Assembly: GCA_009363875.1 (NCBI GenBank)
Contig: CM018693.1
Coordinates: 72,958,986 to 73,022,985 of the forward strand
Reading direction: 5' to 3'
Origin: Mikania micrantha
Taxonomy: Eukaryota; Streptophyta; Magnoliopsida; Asterales; Asteraceae
Length of the DNA stretch: 64,000 nt
The notes beneath the pieces were generated by a model. It was given only the letters and a program-made list of their open reading frames with translations, searched no databases and was not told the DNA's origin. The position numbers and the translations under genes are program-made. Below, in pieces: positions 45,282-57,880 of the stretch. The stretch's first letter is position 1. Each line of letters begins with the position of its first letter.

Positions 45282-45707
45282 TACGCTTGACCATACATAC
45301 GCCCTATATATAAGCATACTTGGCTGGATATTATAGGTGGTTGTTGGTAAGGTTAAGGTTTTCACTTGGCGGGTTTGTACAAATTCATTTTTCAATAACA
45401 AAACTAGGTTAAGATTGCATGATGTATACTAGGATGCCCAGATAGCGAACCTAGTAACTTTTGGAAGCACATATTTTGCTCGTAGACAGTGAATCAGTTT
45501 GATATCTTATTCGGTCACAAGATAGTAGACTTATGATTCTATTGGATATGTTTGCTTAGTTAAATTATCAAACATGCCAGTTTTAATTTAACTTTGAAAC
45601 TTCTAGTTAATTATTAGTGTGCTTTAGTTATTCTCAAATGTTGTGCTACGTATACGATCTGATCACTCCGATTATAATATTATATCGCACCTCGAGGCCT
45701 TTTCGCC
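45282..45707 (+). mobile_element. Element A 3' LTR, last segment
   Basis: This resumes the A LTR after B and follows 1391-1880 of the 5' copy, lacking the stretch that corresponds to about 1515-1580. It includes a palindrome copy (45297-45319) with one arm changed. It stops near 45707 inside the CCTCGAGGCC block, without a TG/CA-type end, so the true LTR end is deleted. Confidence 0.85.
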
Positions 45708-45836
45708 AAGAAAAACCCTATGGTTTTATGCTTTAATTCATTCGAATAGTTGAGTTTAATTCTTGTGTTATTGCTTCGGTTTAATGGTAATCAAATTTGA
45801 TTTAAATGTGTTAATTAGTGCCACTTAATGGTCTAG
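45708..45836. other. Unassigned, left flank of solo LTR F
   Basis: About 130 bp with no repeat partner in the window. Joined to 52833-53333 it would form one 630-bp stretch that F interrupted. It may be the start of element E's 3' LTR, but this is inference. It ends in the TSD TCTAG. Confidence 0.4.
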
Positions 45837-46328
45837 TGTCATACCCCGATCCGGCGGGACAGATCGACTTCCCCACCGGGTGGAAGGTTCTCGGGCGCGA
45901 TATCGTGAGTGATAATCATGTTGATCAGATTGTTTACATAGCATCAATGTTAAGAACACAATTAAGCATTAATCTAGGATTACAAAGTTAAATTACAATA
46001 TCAATGTTTAGTAATTTAACCAAGTAAACCTATCAAAATAATCAATGTTTCTATCTTGTATCTGTACAAGATATCAAAAGTGTCTTGTATTAATAACAAA
46101 ACCTGTGCTTTCCAAAAGTCTACTAGGTCCTCTATCTGGGCAGCCTAGTATGCAAATCATGAAGCCTTAGCTTAAACCTGTTCATCACCTGAGAAAGCAT
46201 GTAAGAAAACAAAGTCAATAATAATTAAGTTGGTGAGTTCATAAAGTTTATAAGTTTAAAAATAGCTTTAGCAAACCTTTTTCAGTAAAACCTCAACCTC
46301 ATTAACTCCACATGTAATATACAAATCG

Positions 46329-46351
46329 GTATGCTTATATATAGGGCATAC
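46329..46351 (-). promoter_or_regulatory. TATA palindrome in F LTR
   Basis: GTATGC and GCATAC arms flank TTATATATAGG, 492 bp from the LTR 3' end. See the copy at 1404. Confidence 0.5.
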
Positions 46352-47260
46352 CCCTAAGTCGAGCCTACAACCCGCCCAGACGCCGTCCCACCACATACTA
46401 ATCCGCATACGACACTGTTGTTAATAATAATTAAGCCTTTTACCTACCGTCCAACCCCGTTACCATTATAGCGTAAGCATTATGTTTTTAAGTTCCCCAT
46501 GCATACACAATAGCATCTGTGATTTTAGTTTGAGAGTTTCTGACATAAACAACTGAACACCCGAAGGAGTTCAGTATCAATCCATATCGGAAATAAGTGT
46601 AACATTTGTACATTTGGTCATGGTAGTCGGTAACAGTGTTAGAACAATGTGTATTCATATCCAATCAGTCAATGTGATTCATGTGTTCATAATGTGCTTG
46701 TGTGTTAGGATATTGATTACATAGGAACAAGTATGTATTATTTATTTACAGTCGATTTCGCTAGGCAAGAACAGTATCGTATTATATCGAAACGGTGGTG
46801 GGACTGCGTCAGATAAGGCAGGTAGCTGGACTCTGGGGTATGCCCTATATATATACTGCGTTCCGTGTAATGGGATAGTGTTAGTGCGTAGTGTTTAGAC
46901 GAATAGTATGACAAGCGAATTAATCAAACAAAAATCGTAATGCGTAAGCGAGACTGAGTATAGTTATGGGTGACGATCCATAATGATATGAATGTTGGAC
47001 TTATAATTACGAATAAACGACAATAAATAATTAATACGATCGGAAAACATACGAGATTGCGGGTATACACGTAATTGTATCTGTTTAACGATCTGTCAAC
47101 GAACGAAACATAAAAATAAGTAAAATATATTATTTTACAATTTTGAAACTCATCAAAATGATGAGAATAATAATTCTTTTATTTTAAGCGAGTAAAATTT
47201 CCGGAAACGGTTCGAAAACGCAAACCGAGCGACCGAAACGAACCTGATTACCACTTGTGG

Positions 47261-47268
47261 TATAAAAG
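47261..47268 (+). promoter_or_regulatory. TATA box of the 46598 solo LTR
   Basis: TATAAAAG follows CCGAGCGACCGAAACGAACC and precedes a CT-rich leader, the same context as in the A LTR at 5646. Confidence 0.65.
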
Positions 47269-47669
47269 CCATGAAGAAGGCTTTTCCTTTCATTAAATGC
47301 AGCCCAAACCCTTTCTCTCTTTAGATTTCCATTCTCCAACCTCTCTCTAAGAAAACCAAGCTTCAAACGCGCATATCTCCCTCGTTTCTCCACGGATTTG
47401 GGCGTTCTTGGTGCCTACGCGAAGCTCTTGACATCCTCTACACAAAAGTACAAGAGATCTGAGGTTTTATCTGGCCAAAAACGAGGTACGATTGAAAGAA
47501 AATTCTGAAAAGGTGGGTTTTTGTTCGTGAGTTTTGTTACACACACACATAGCCGGTTTCCTGCACCATTCTTCTAGTCTCGCACCTATAGCAACCCTTC
47601 CTGAAGTTTGAATAACTTAGATCGCAGTCTGGAATTGGGTATTCGATGATGGTGATGATGCAGGTCGAC

Positions 47670-48250
47670 AGGTTCGGGGGTGGTCGTGGGAGCCGAACCC
47701 TAATGGAGCAACGAACCTTCATGGTGTTAGGCAGTGGCCGAACCTTATTCAATCCCACGAACCCTGCGATTTGGCAAACCTTCAGTAGGCCCGAACCCTC
47801 CTGGCCGAACCTTGTGTGCACCGAACCATCATCAGCTCGGCGAACCCCTGACCAGCCGAACGTATGAGCGTCGAACCTCTCCAGTTAGGCGAACCCATGC
47901 ACGAGTTACATGGGCGAACCTATGGCCGAATCTATACATTATCACCGGGAGCCGAAACTTGTTAGTTCACGAACCTTCACCAAACCTCATGCAAGCCGAA
48001 CCTTAGCCTCGGCCGAATCTTCATGTATTGCAGCGAACCCTCATGATGTTAGCCGAACCCTTGTGATCCATTGTTATCGGGAGTCAGCCGAACCCTAGGG
48101 CATCACACCATGAACGAACCTGTTCCAGCCATCATGAACGAACCTGTTCTAGCCATCATGAACAAACCTATGCGTGTGGATTCATCACCGAACCTAAGTG
48201 AACTTCACCGAACCAGACTCTAGCGAACCTTGAGCCATCGAACTCAAGGG
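47670..48250 (+). repeat. CGAACC motif array
   Basis: CGAACC or CGAAC(T) occurs about 30 times in 580 bp, with irregular spacing of about 12-25 bp. It lies 400 to 1000 bp downstream of the TATA box and upstream of the candidate donor (GT at 48893). Several long but meaningless ORFs cross the array in more than one frame. Confidence 0.85.
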
Positions 48251-48892
48251 TTCGCTGTTATCCTTGCAAAACCGGTCGACAACCTAGTTTTTTTGTGTTT
48301 CGGTCCACATGCAATGATCCGGCCCACAATTATCACTTTCGGCCCAATAGTAAACCCACATTTAGCCTCACTTGAATCTTTGGCCCATATTATCACTTTT
48401 GGCCCACATTTAGCCTCACTACATGGCCGTAGGCCCAATGTTTGGCCCACAAATTATACAATTGTGAATTGATCATAATTGGTTTAAGTTGTAACTTAAC
48501 CTAATTAGGGGATCAAGTCATAAACCCAAAGGCATTAGACAATTCAAACATCTTTTCAAACTTCATGTTAAACAATGGTTATCAAGTTCAACAACATTTG
48601 TTATTTTATGCAAACCAAGTTGGTGCACAAAAGAACATGATACATTCGTTTCATTTATCAATTATCAAACAAGCGACTCAATCATGATATTCAAATTCAC
48701 AACATTTCTAATCATGAGAACAAGTTATTCAAAAGGCTAATCAAGTTCAAGTTAACACAAGTCAATCAATGAATCAAAGTCTATACAATCATAAATCTTA
48801 TATTTTATGTATGATAACAATGATATAGGAACCAGTTAGAAGTCATGTTTGCTACTTGCTATTTGTTATAGTTCAGAGTCTACTGCAGACAG

Positions 48893-49865
48893 GTGAGAAC
48901 ATTAGCCACTCTTTTATTGTTTTTCAACTGTTTTGGGGTGGAACACGTGATCAAACGCTCTTATTACAATCATATTTCATTATACAAGATGGATGCTATT
49001 TTACAAACATTACAGGTTCACAGTACAAATTCAAAGGATTCATCAACTGTTTTAAAGGATTATATCATCTGTTAAAGATTTTCTACTAAAAAGGTTTTAT
49101 AAAGGTTCTTTAAACTGTTTATGTCAGTTTTTACTCAAATGGTTTTTATAAATGATAAACATTTTTAAATAATGGAATTTATAAACTCTTTTACTCTAAA
49201 CTAATGTTTTCAAATGTGATATTTTATAAACCTTGTTGCTATACAAGGACATTATTCTAAGTATTCAATCAAGGGTTTCAAAACAAGGTGCTAAATCAAT
49301 GGTTTTTCATGATGGTGTCAAACAAAGGATTCAATTCATGGTATTCAAACAAAGTTTTCAAAATCATGTTATCAAATAAGGCATTAAATCAATGGTTTTA
49401 AAGCAAACTTCAAAAGCACGGTGTCCACTGTTGTGAACAAACTTATATACACATCAAGTTACATATTCATTAGCGTTAGTACTGGGTGATCACAACAAGG
49501 GAAAGCGGACACATCTGGGACATACCAAACGTAGTAGACAGTCTTTTGACTGTTTGCACACGTTTTACAGACTTGGTTTCATTAGGGTTTGGTTTCATTA
49601 GGGTTTTATCAAAATTGCTGATACATTTTCTAACTCCAAACGTAGTTTGGGACTTGATTATATGTTGGCTTTTCTAGTAGACAGTCTTTTGACTGTTTGC
49701 ACACGTTTTACAGACTTGATGTTAGTTTGGGTTGCAACTTATCCATGTAATTCATTTATTGCTTTATTCATATGCCTTACAATGCAAATTCACAGTTACA
49801 ATTGTTAAACCTATTGTTCTCACCAACTACTTCTGTAGTTGACAGTTACTTTTCACGTGTTTCAG
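48893..49865 (+). promoter_or_regulatory. Candidate leader intron in the 46598 solo LTR
   Basis: GACAG|GTGAGAAC starts at 48893, the branch-like TTCTCACCAAC is near 49817, and CACGTGTTTCAG|G ends at 49865. Same order as in A, B and the 8260 LTR. Confidence 0.4.
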
Positions 49866-50309
49866 GTACTCTGGTTTAAGACATTCTAAAGGACAACTAA
49901 GGAGACCGTTTAAGATAGAACAACATGAAGAAACAAACTAGGATGGATTAGAAACACACTAAATCCTGATTGTTAAATTGTCTTGTTTGAAGTCTTATTT
50001 TGTAAACTATATTTTGGGTCTGTAGTTGTCATTCTTTTGGTAGATAGATTGTCTGTAACTAAACAATGGTGTAAACATTATGAAATCTAGTAATGCATTG
50101 TGGTTGTTCTTATTCAATACTTGTGCATGATTCAACTCTCGATCGTCACCGCGCCGTGGATTCCGCACGCGGCGCAGGGGGTGTGACAATAAGTGTTATT
50201 AGCAACCTCGGAGTTAGATAAAGGATTTCCAAGGTGACACAAAGTCAACTAAAGAAGGCCAGTATCATCCTAGTCACTTATCACATCCGTGAATAGTTAA
50301 GGGGAAACA

Positions 50310-50525
50310 CTGCATGGCAAGCACTGAGAGACCATCAGTCAGTTTCCGTTAATCTGGACCGTGAAGGACACCCTATGGCAAGCACTAGAGACCATATTTG
50401 GTTCCTTCTAGTCCTGACTATGAAAAACACTCTATGGCAAGCACTGAGAGACCAAATGTATTCTTCAAGTCCTGACTATGTAGAACACCCTATGGCAAGC
50501 ACTGAGAGACCAAAACGGTATGTTC
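50310..50525 (-). repeat. About 60-bp tandem repeat with GGCAAGCACTGAGAG core
   Basis: Four units share TATGGCAAGCACTGAGAGACC and a following TCCTGACTATG block. Counterparts: 54850-55015 plus one at 55108 in the E solo LTR, and 63655-63800 plus one at 63912 in D. The repeat is thus conserved across the D/E/F LTR group. Confidence 0.85.
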
Positions 50526-51019
50526 TACTATAGCCATAAGTTTTATCATACAAAATTATAGCATTCGAATAGCATAGTATTCGAATAGCATAGCATTTAC
50601 GTAACTTGTACAAGATTATAGCATTCGAATAGCCATAAGTTGTTTTGTTCACAATCCTGTATTGATTTCACGTTGTTTTAAATTGGTAAGTATGAGTTGT
50701 ATAGATTCGCGTGTGTGCATGTGTTAGCCATAAAGTTTGGCTAACACTCGTAAGTCTCGGTCATCATTCGGCCTTTATTCTCTTATTGTAGGTGATACTA
50801 ACATTTTACCCACTTGTTCACTTAACAAATCATGTTGTTAAAGTTTTATGTTTAACTTAACATAGACCCGTATTAAGTAGTGAAGTCTTGAAACCCATTA
50901 TAGTTGGTAATTACACAACTTAGGTTTTTACATGTTTTACTTAACTAATTGGTTACCACCATTGTAGTATGAGATTAGTAATTCCATGCATGTTACCCTT
51001 TAATGTTAACTTCTCTTGT

Positions 51020-51610
51020 CCCTTGGGCCGAATTAATGGTATGTGGCCTAATTAGTAAAATGTGGGCCGAAATAAGCAAGTGGAACAACTAAATATTACT
51101 GGGCCGATTAGATGGGCCGAATCAGCCTAAATGGGCCGAAGCAGCCATCCTAGGCCGAATAACATGTTCTGGGCCGACTAAGGATGAAGTGGGCCAGGTT
51201 TTGGTTGCTGGGCCGGATGAGTCCTTTGGGCCGAGAAGGGTTTCGGTGCTAATACGGCCCTTTGGGCCAAATCAGTGTAGTTCGACCACATAAATAGACC
51301 TGGGCCTCATTGGGCCGGATTTACTGTGTTTGGGCCTGACTAATTGCTGTTGGATCCAGATGGTGTTCATGGCTTATGGTTTTTGGACGAATGAGAATAT
51401 TGTTGGCCGAATGTGGTTCACAGATGGATGATGATCGAATGGTGTGAGGTGGCCGAGAGAATGAAGGGGTTTGTCGAATGAGTGAGCTTCCGAATGACGT
51501 TCATCATATCTGATCAAATGAGAGGTGAAGGATGGGCCGAATGAGCTGGTTCGGTCGGCAGCTAGTTCGGTCGGCCTTTGGCCATTCGGCCAGGCCATTC
51601 GACCGACTGG
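51020..51610 (-). repeat. GGGCCGA/GGGCCGAAT motif array in F LTR
   Basis: GGGCCGA, GGGCCAA and GGCCGAAT variants recur about 25 times, many as TGGGCC. A weaker array of GGCCGAA/CATTCGGCC lies in the E solo LTR at 56400-56760. Confidence 0.8.
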
Positions 51611-52832
51611 TGAGGCTTGATTCGGCCAGACGCAGCCCATGTGCTTCACAAGTTTCATGGTGTGATGTGTGACGATGTTCCATGGTAGTGTTATGATGAG
51701 GTGTGTTTTCGGGGTGTAGAACTCAAAGAAGAAGATGTAGAACCGGTTTTATCTATGGTGTGAACAAGGAGAGTGAAAACCCTAATTTTTCAAGACTTTG
51801 ATGCTAAATACCTCGATTTTCAGTAGAGTTTGCTCTAGATCGGTTGTACTTTCATGTAGAGGAGATCAATACCTTCGTTTAGGTTCAAGAATCACTCAAT
51901 TTCATCAAGAAATGAGTGAGTTATGGTAGATTGAAGGTTTGAAATCTAGTGAGAGAGTGTAGCCGGAAATGGGTGTTTTAGAGAGAGAAAGTGAAGAGAG
52001 AAATGAGGAAGATGAACTCATTGAGGGTATTTATACCCCGAGTGAGTTCGGGTTTGTTTCGGTTGCTCGGTTCTTGTTTTCGTCGTAATTCCGGCATGTT
52101 ACGCATGTGTTTTATAATTTATATAAAAGGACTTTATTTTAAATATTTGGAAGGTGGTTATTTCTCGTAATTATTATAATTAAGTTTTCCTTTAATTATT
52201 TATCGTTATTTATTATAATACGTGTTTCGTTACAATTTATTATTTTACGCATTCTAATTACAATAGTTTCCTTTTTTATTTATTTCTGATGAGTTTCAAA
52301 ACTGTAAAACAGGAAATATCATATTTCCTTAAATTTATTATCGTTCGTATCGTATTCCCTTTTCGTTTCGTCAGAACGCGTCACCATCGCGCGTATTCAT
52401 TCGAATCGTCATTCGAACGAACATGACGATGGTTTAGCTTTCTGATTCTTGTTTTCTACTTTTCAGTCATCATTTCAGAACATTAAACTTTCGAATTTAT
52501 TCGTATAGATCGTCACCTCCACGAATAATTCGTCGGTTTAGTATTCTGTGACAATAACTGTTATAGTTTTGTTTTGTTTAACCTCGCATACGTTTACACA
52601 TAATAGAACAATAACAGACATCCGTGTGTCAGTTCAATGTTGTCTGATATGTTTCTGACTGTTAAACCATAAGGTTTAATCAGATTTCAGAAACAATATC
52701 ATGATAGTTACTGTCAAGCATCACGTAGTTAATAGCATATTAATAGTTTACATAGTTTGTACCTGAATTTCTGTGCATTCACTCTTCCGATTACTGTTCA
52801 GGCGACGTTTCCGGCCCAGATGTTACATCTAG

Positions 52833-53333
52833 CTACGTTATGAATACATTTTGACTCATGGTAGTGTAAAAACCCACTTGAATGGTGCATTAAAACCGGT
52901 TTTTAAGGGTAGCCGGCGGTTTCTAGATTTCGGCGATTTGGCTTGTGAAGTTAGCCTGGAAAACGGGCAGGAAAATGGGGGGGCTAGTTTGGTTTAGGTA
53001 TTTACAATTTGGCCCCTAAGATGTCCTTTTGATCAAATACCATCTAAAATATATAGTTTATGTTTTAAAATTCAATATTGACTCCTATTAATTTAGTTTA
53101 ACATAATATTTTTATAAGCTAGTTATTTTTATAAAGTTATATATTTTTAATAATTTATTCATTTTGTTAAAATGATATAATGTGTATATATATTATTTAT
53201 AAATATAAATATATAGATGTTTAAATGATACAAATTTCCACTTAAACAATTTATTAAAGTTTGTCATTATTACAAATTTAATAACCTCAACGTAATAGTG
53301 GTCGGTAAATCATGGATATTACAATCTCCCCTA
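52833..53333 (-). other. Unassigned, possible start of E 3' LTR
   Basis: About 500 bp, the right half very AT-rich. The boundary at 53333 fits an LTR start on the minus strand (TGTAATATCC) next to the E PPT, so at least the right part is probably E's U3. No ORF of note. Confidence 0.5.
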
Positions 53334-53959
53334 CTTTAGGAGATTTCGTCCCGAAATTAGTTATCTGAAGTTGGTAGAAAGACATGGATATTTTCTTGTC
53401 ATTTGATCCTCACGTTCCCATGTGAGTTCTGGTCCACGCTTAGATTCTCACGGCACAATCAGAATTCGGCTGCGTTTAAGTCTTTTCTCACCACGATCCA
53501 TAATTTCCACCAGTTTCTCAACAAATCGCATCATTTCATCAATGTGCACTTCATCGAGTGGAATTTGATGATTTTCTTTGGCTAGACACTTCTTCAAATT
53601 CGAGAATGTTGGTTAGTTCTTCAGGTAGTTCAAGTTTGTAAGCCACTTTACCGATACGCACAATGATTTCGAAAGGACCCACATAACGAGGAGCTAATTT
53701 CCCTTTCTTCCCAAATAGAACCAAGCCTTTACAAGGGGCTACCTTGAGAAGAACTAGATCACCAATTTGAAATTCTAGAGGTTTTTGACGATTGTCGGCA
53801 TAGCTATTTTGTCGGCTTCTCGCTACGCAAAGATTATCACGAATTTGAATGATCTTATCATAAGTCTCTTGAATTAATTCAGGACCAGTGATTTGTGCTT
53901 CACCGATATCGCTCCAACAAATAGGTGATCGGAATTTACGGTCATACAAAGTTTCAAAA
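53334..53959 (-). pseudogene. Element E fragment: PPT, chromodomain-like end and integrase C-terminus
   Basis: From right to left it reads the PICWSDIGEAQITGPELIQE block, SYADNRQKPLEFQIGD, GKLAPRYVGPFEI and a decayed chromodomain-like end; a deletion and frameshift fall near 53605 where VHDVFHVSN is expected. A pre-PPT hairpin (53343-53357) and PPT follow. This is the 3' part of a D-like element on the minus strand; the rest is at 57731-57880 across a solo LTR. Confidence 0.88.
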
Positions 53960-54465
53960 GGTGTTGTCACACCCCGAGACGGCAGGACGGATCGTGTGTC
54001 CCACCGGGCGGAAGGTTCCCGAGGTGCGATATCGTGAGATGATAATCGTGAATGATCAGATTGTTTACATAGCTTCAACATTGAGAATAACTAAAGCACA
54101 AATAGCATTAAACTAGGATTACAAAGTTAAATTACAACTGTCAATGTTTGATAATTTAACTGAGTAAACCTATAAAAGAATCAAATGTTTACTATCTTGT
54201 AACTGTACAAGATATCAAAAGTGATTCACAACAAAGAACAAATTATGTGCTTTCCAAAATCTACCAGGTCCTCTAACTGGGCATCCAAGCATGCATTCCT
54301 TAGCCTTAGCTTATTCCTATACGTCACATGAGAAAGCATGTAAGAAAATAAAGTCAACACAATAGGCGGTGAGTTCATATAGTTTTAGTATTTGAAAAAT
54401 AGCTTTTGCAAACCTTTTCAGTAACAACCTTAACCTCATTAACATCACCTGTAATATCCAATTCG

Positions 54466-54488
54466 GTATGCTTATATATAAGACATAC
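54466..54488 (-). promoter_or_regulatory. TATA palindrome in E solo LTR
   Basis: GTATGC and GACATAC-type arms flank TTATATATAA, 501 bp from the LTR 3' end. Confidence 0.45.
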
Positions 54489-55359
54489 GAAAGGGTCGAG
54501 CCTACAACCCGCCCAGACGCCATCCCACCACATACTAAACCACATATGACATTGTTGTTAATGACAGTTAAGCATTTTACCTACCATCCAATCCCATTCC
54601 CATCATTTTTTATCAATCTGTTTGTGAGTTTTCAACTTGCACACAATAGCATTTGCAAGTCTAGCTTTAAGAGTTACCATTATGGACAACTGAACACACG
54701 AAGGAATCCAGTATCAATCCATATTGTAACTAAATGTGATTAGCAACATCGGTGGTTTGATACAGGATTTCTAAGATGACACAAAGTAAACTAAAGAAAA
54801 CCAGAATCATCCTAGTCACATATCACAGTCATGGGTGGACACTAAGGAATCGCTGTAGGGCAAGCACTGAGAGACCAACAGTCTGTTCCTCCAAGTCCTG
54901 ACTATGAAGGACACCCTATGGCACGCACTGAGAGGCCAACGATCTGTTCCTTCAAGTCCCGACTATGAAGAACACCCTATGGCAAGCACTGAGAGGCCAA
55001 ATCAGTATGTTCTACCATAGCCGATAGCTTTAGCATACAAGTTTATAGCATTCATATAGCATAGCATTTACGTATCATGTGTACAAGTACTAGCTTCACA
55101 ACTAGTATGGCAAGCACTAAGAGGCCAATCCGTTTGTCTTAGCATTTCAAGCATATAAAGCATAAAAGAGTTTAAAGCATTTTGAGCATTTCAAGCATTT
55201 CAAGCATTCAAGCATATCAAGCACATGAGCCTTTTAGAGTTTGAGCATTCAAGCTTTCAAAGTTAGTTTATAAAAGCATTTCATCCTGTTAGTCTTTGCA
55301 TTCTTTGTATATGAAAAGCATCTAGTGTTTTAAGCAAACTAGTATAAAAGTATGTAGCC

Positions 55360-55525
55360 TTAGCATGTAGCCTTAGCATGTAGCATTATTATTTTCTATT
55401 AGCATGTAGCATTAGCATGTAGCATTAGCATTTCGCGTTAGCATGTAGCATTAGCAGGTAGCATTAGCATTTCGCATTAGTAGGTAGCATTAGCGTGTCG
55501 CATTAGCATTTAGGTTAAAGCCTTA
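55360..55525 (-). repeat. AGCATTAGCATGT minisatellite
   Basis: A run of AGCATTAGCATGT and AGCATTAGCATTTCGC variants, about 7 or 14 bp per unit. Just before it (55140-55260) lies a looser AGCATTTCAAGC repeat, also seen at the window end (63940-64000) in D. Confidence 0.85.
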
Positions 55526-57730
55526 GCTTTTAGCTTTTAGAATAAGTGTAATAAGCAAAAGCATTAGTATTAGCATTATGAATAAGTATAAAAGCATTTA
55601 TGCAACATTTAAAGATTTGTTTAAAAGGTATAACATGCGTGCTCGTTAGTTGTAGCTTAAGTATCTTCAACACTTGAGTTGTTTTAAGAGAATCGAATAC
55701 TATTAATCTTTGTAATAGACGCAGACTAGGGTTTTGGTCTCGGCGTGCAACTAAGTGTCGTATGTTACTAATAAATTTCTATGTTTCTCCCTAGCAAATC
55801 TATTACCTTACCCGTGTATAACCCTTGTCCCGTAGTTAATGGCTGTTAAGCCTTAACTAATTAAGTTAAAATCATTTATTTAATTTAAGAAAGTTCATCA
55901 TCCATTTCATTTATTAAAACCATAATTTATTTTAAGAAAATCACAGATTAGTTTGTTAGACTTAAGTTAATCCAGTTTGATTAACTCTAAGTCTAAGATT
56001 AAGTCTTAGCTTCCTTTGTTTCTTGAATCATTCGCGTGTACAACTTAGCTTAGGAGTCCATTGGGACTATCTAGCTTAGTTGGTTCCTTGCTTCTTTGCA
56101 TCTCATGTTTTACACTAGGATAGTTAATACCCTTGTTGTTGTTGCATAATTCTTTGTTTACCCTCAACCCCATGTGATAGACAAGCTATATGTTTAGCAG
56201 TTGTTTAGCAAGGTATTGATGTCTTAACACTTAGTATGAGAAGCTTACAATTTAATCATCCTTGTTTTAAAACTAAGTTGGTTCCATGTTAGGAAACGCT
56301 AAACATTTCCCATGCACAAACACCCATGATACCTCCTCGCATGCAAGTTTGCATGCAATATTCGTGCATTAAACCATACAATTTAAACCCGTGCTCATGA
56401 CCATCTACCTTAGCCTATGTTCGGTCGATCGTAGTGATTCAGGTGAAAGTTCCCTGTTTGGGCCGAAGATATAAGCGCATGCAAAGGTGGCTGGTCGAAC
56501 GTGTAAAGCCTGTTGGTTAGAGGTTCGGCCAAAGGTGTGTAGCATCCCGACTAAGTCTTGGTCGAAGGAGTTTAGCCGAATGATCCTGGTCCGAACCAGC
56601 CCCACCGAATGGGTGCTGGCCAATTGAATAACTCCCGACCAAATAGGGTTTAGGCGAAAGGGTGTGGGGCGAATGAGCCTAAGCCAAAGGAGAGCTTGGC
56701 CATTCGGCCGACAGTGAGCTTGGCCATTCGCTGGTGGCCATTCGGCCGAACTGTTTTCCAGGTGTGCAGCCCTCACCAATCAGGGTTTTAGGCTGGATTG
56801 TGACATCCCCTTCGTCCCTACCTTATCCTATGGTGTTGGTGAGTGATTTCCTTAAGGTTTTGAGGTGTATTGAACGGAAATAAGGTGGCCGATCCAAAGG
56901 GTTTAAGAACCCTAAAAACTTGAACTTAGAACTCTATTTTACCTTAAATCCGATGGTTTAAAGCCCAGATCTTCTGTACTTTCAAGATCTACGTGACTTG
57001 GTGGTCGTTTGGACACCAAAATCTCTTGATTTGGTTGAGAAATGGAGGATATAGAAGGTGGGTTCTAGAGAGAGAAAGTTAGAGAGAGAGAGTGAACGAT
57101 GGTGGGGATGAAGGCTGGTAGGTGGGAGTGTTTATGGCAATTAAATGTCATTAAATGCTCCCAAACTAACCCGGGTATGTTCGGCTCCGTTCGGTATCGC
57201 TCGGTTTCCCATAAAAGCGTCGTTTCGTTCCGTTTTCGTAATGAAATGTTACGGTTTTAAAAGTAAAGTTTATTAAATTAATTTAAATGGTTATTCCTAG
57301 TAAATTAACTAAATATCTTTTGTTTATTTTAAATTTTCTGAAAATCTTTAAATGACAGTTTAAATCGAATTGTATAGTCGTCGCGCGTATTCGTTCGAAT
57401 CATCACCCGTACGAATACAACGATAACTGCACTTTTCAATATGGTTTTCAAATTATTGGACATCATTCAGAATGATAAACTTTCAGATATCTTCCTACAG
57501 ATCGTCACCTACACGAATAATCCGTCCATTTAGCATTCTTGTAACGACGTCTGTTATTGCTTTGTTCTGTACACCCTCGCATACGTTAATACAAAATAGC
57601 ATAGTTTAGTGTCAATCATTACATGATAATTGCATACAAATATTTCACATAGTTTGTACCTGAGTTTCTGTGCAAGTTACCGTACAGATCACTGTTCCGG
57701 TAACGTTTCTGGCACTGATGTTATAGGTGC

Positions 57731-57880
57731 CATGTTAATACTCGTATGATAGTTGTTATTGTACGAGAATTCGATCAACGGCAAGTAAGAGTATCAATTG
57801 CCACCAAAATCGATGACATAGGCTCCAAGAATATCTTCCGAGGATTGTCCGTTCAGTTTGATCAACCATTTGAGGATGAT
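57731..57880 (-). pseudogene. Element E integrase fragment
   Basis: It continues the integrase of E upstream of the solo LTR: the LPLIEFSYNNNYHTSI block is readable. The fragment breaks off at 57880 where 24 bp of D's LTR begin, so the rest of E is missing. Confidence 0.85.

Larger units (their letters stand above)
46598..50188 (+). mobile_element. Solo LTR nested in F
   Basis: This 3591-bp unit has ends TGTAACATT and GGTGTGACA and perfect TSD ATAAG (46593-46597 and 50189-50193); the E LTR near 54732 gives the uninterrupted context. Its promoter is on the plus strand. It resembles the 8260-11900 solo LTR in layout (CGAACC array, then CAACTACTTC-GTAGTTGACA and a CAG|G site) though the sequences differ. 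No coding region. Confidence 0.9.
45837..52827 (-). mobile_element. Solo LTR F, with a nested solo LTR
   Basis: Ends TGTCATACCCC and GATGTTACA with perfect TSD TCTAG (45832-45836 and 52828-52832). Its length is about 3.4 kb after removing the nested LTR (46598-50188) and its TSD. It is related to the D and E LTRs: same GGGCGGAAGGTTCTCG-like start, the palindrome at 46329-46351, the GGCAAGCACTGAGAG repeats and the ACGTTTCCGG(C) end. A TATA box reads TATAAATA on the minus strand at 52028-52035. No internal genes. Confidence 0.9.
53965..57725 (-). mobile_element. Solo LTR inserted in E integrase
   Basis: This 3761-bp unit starts TGTCACACCCCGAGACGG and ends GATGTTATA, where the last CA has become TA. 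TSD is GGTGT (53960-53964) / GGTGC (57726-57730), one mismatch; the integrase reading frame joins across it. Close relative of the D LTR (first few hundred bases nearly the same as 62768 onward). It contains the palindrome (54466-54488), the GGCAAGCACTGAGAG repeats and a TAGCATT array. Confidence 0.9.

Noticed and set aside
47646..48098. Three overlapping ORFs with Pro/Thr/Arg-rich proteins
   Set aside because: They arise from the CGAACC array, which is open in several frames; no start context or family match.
50310..50525. CRISPR-like array
   Set aside because: The units are whole tandem repeats with related, not unique, intervening sequence, and the setting is a plant LTR.
56405..56779. 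124-residue minus-strand ORF
   Set aside because: Lies in the GGCCGAA motif array of a solo LTR; composition follows the repeat and no domain is visible.
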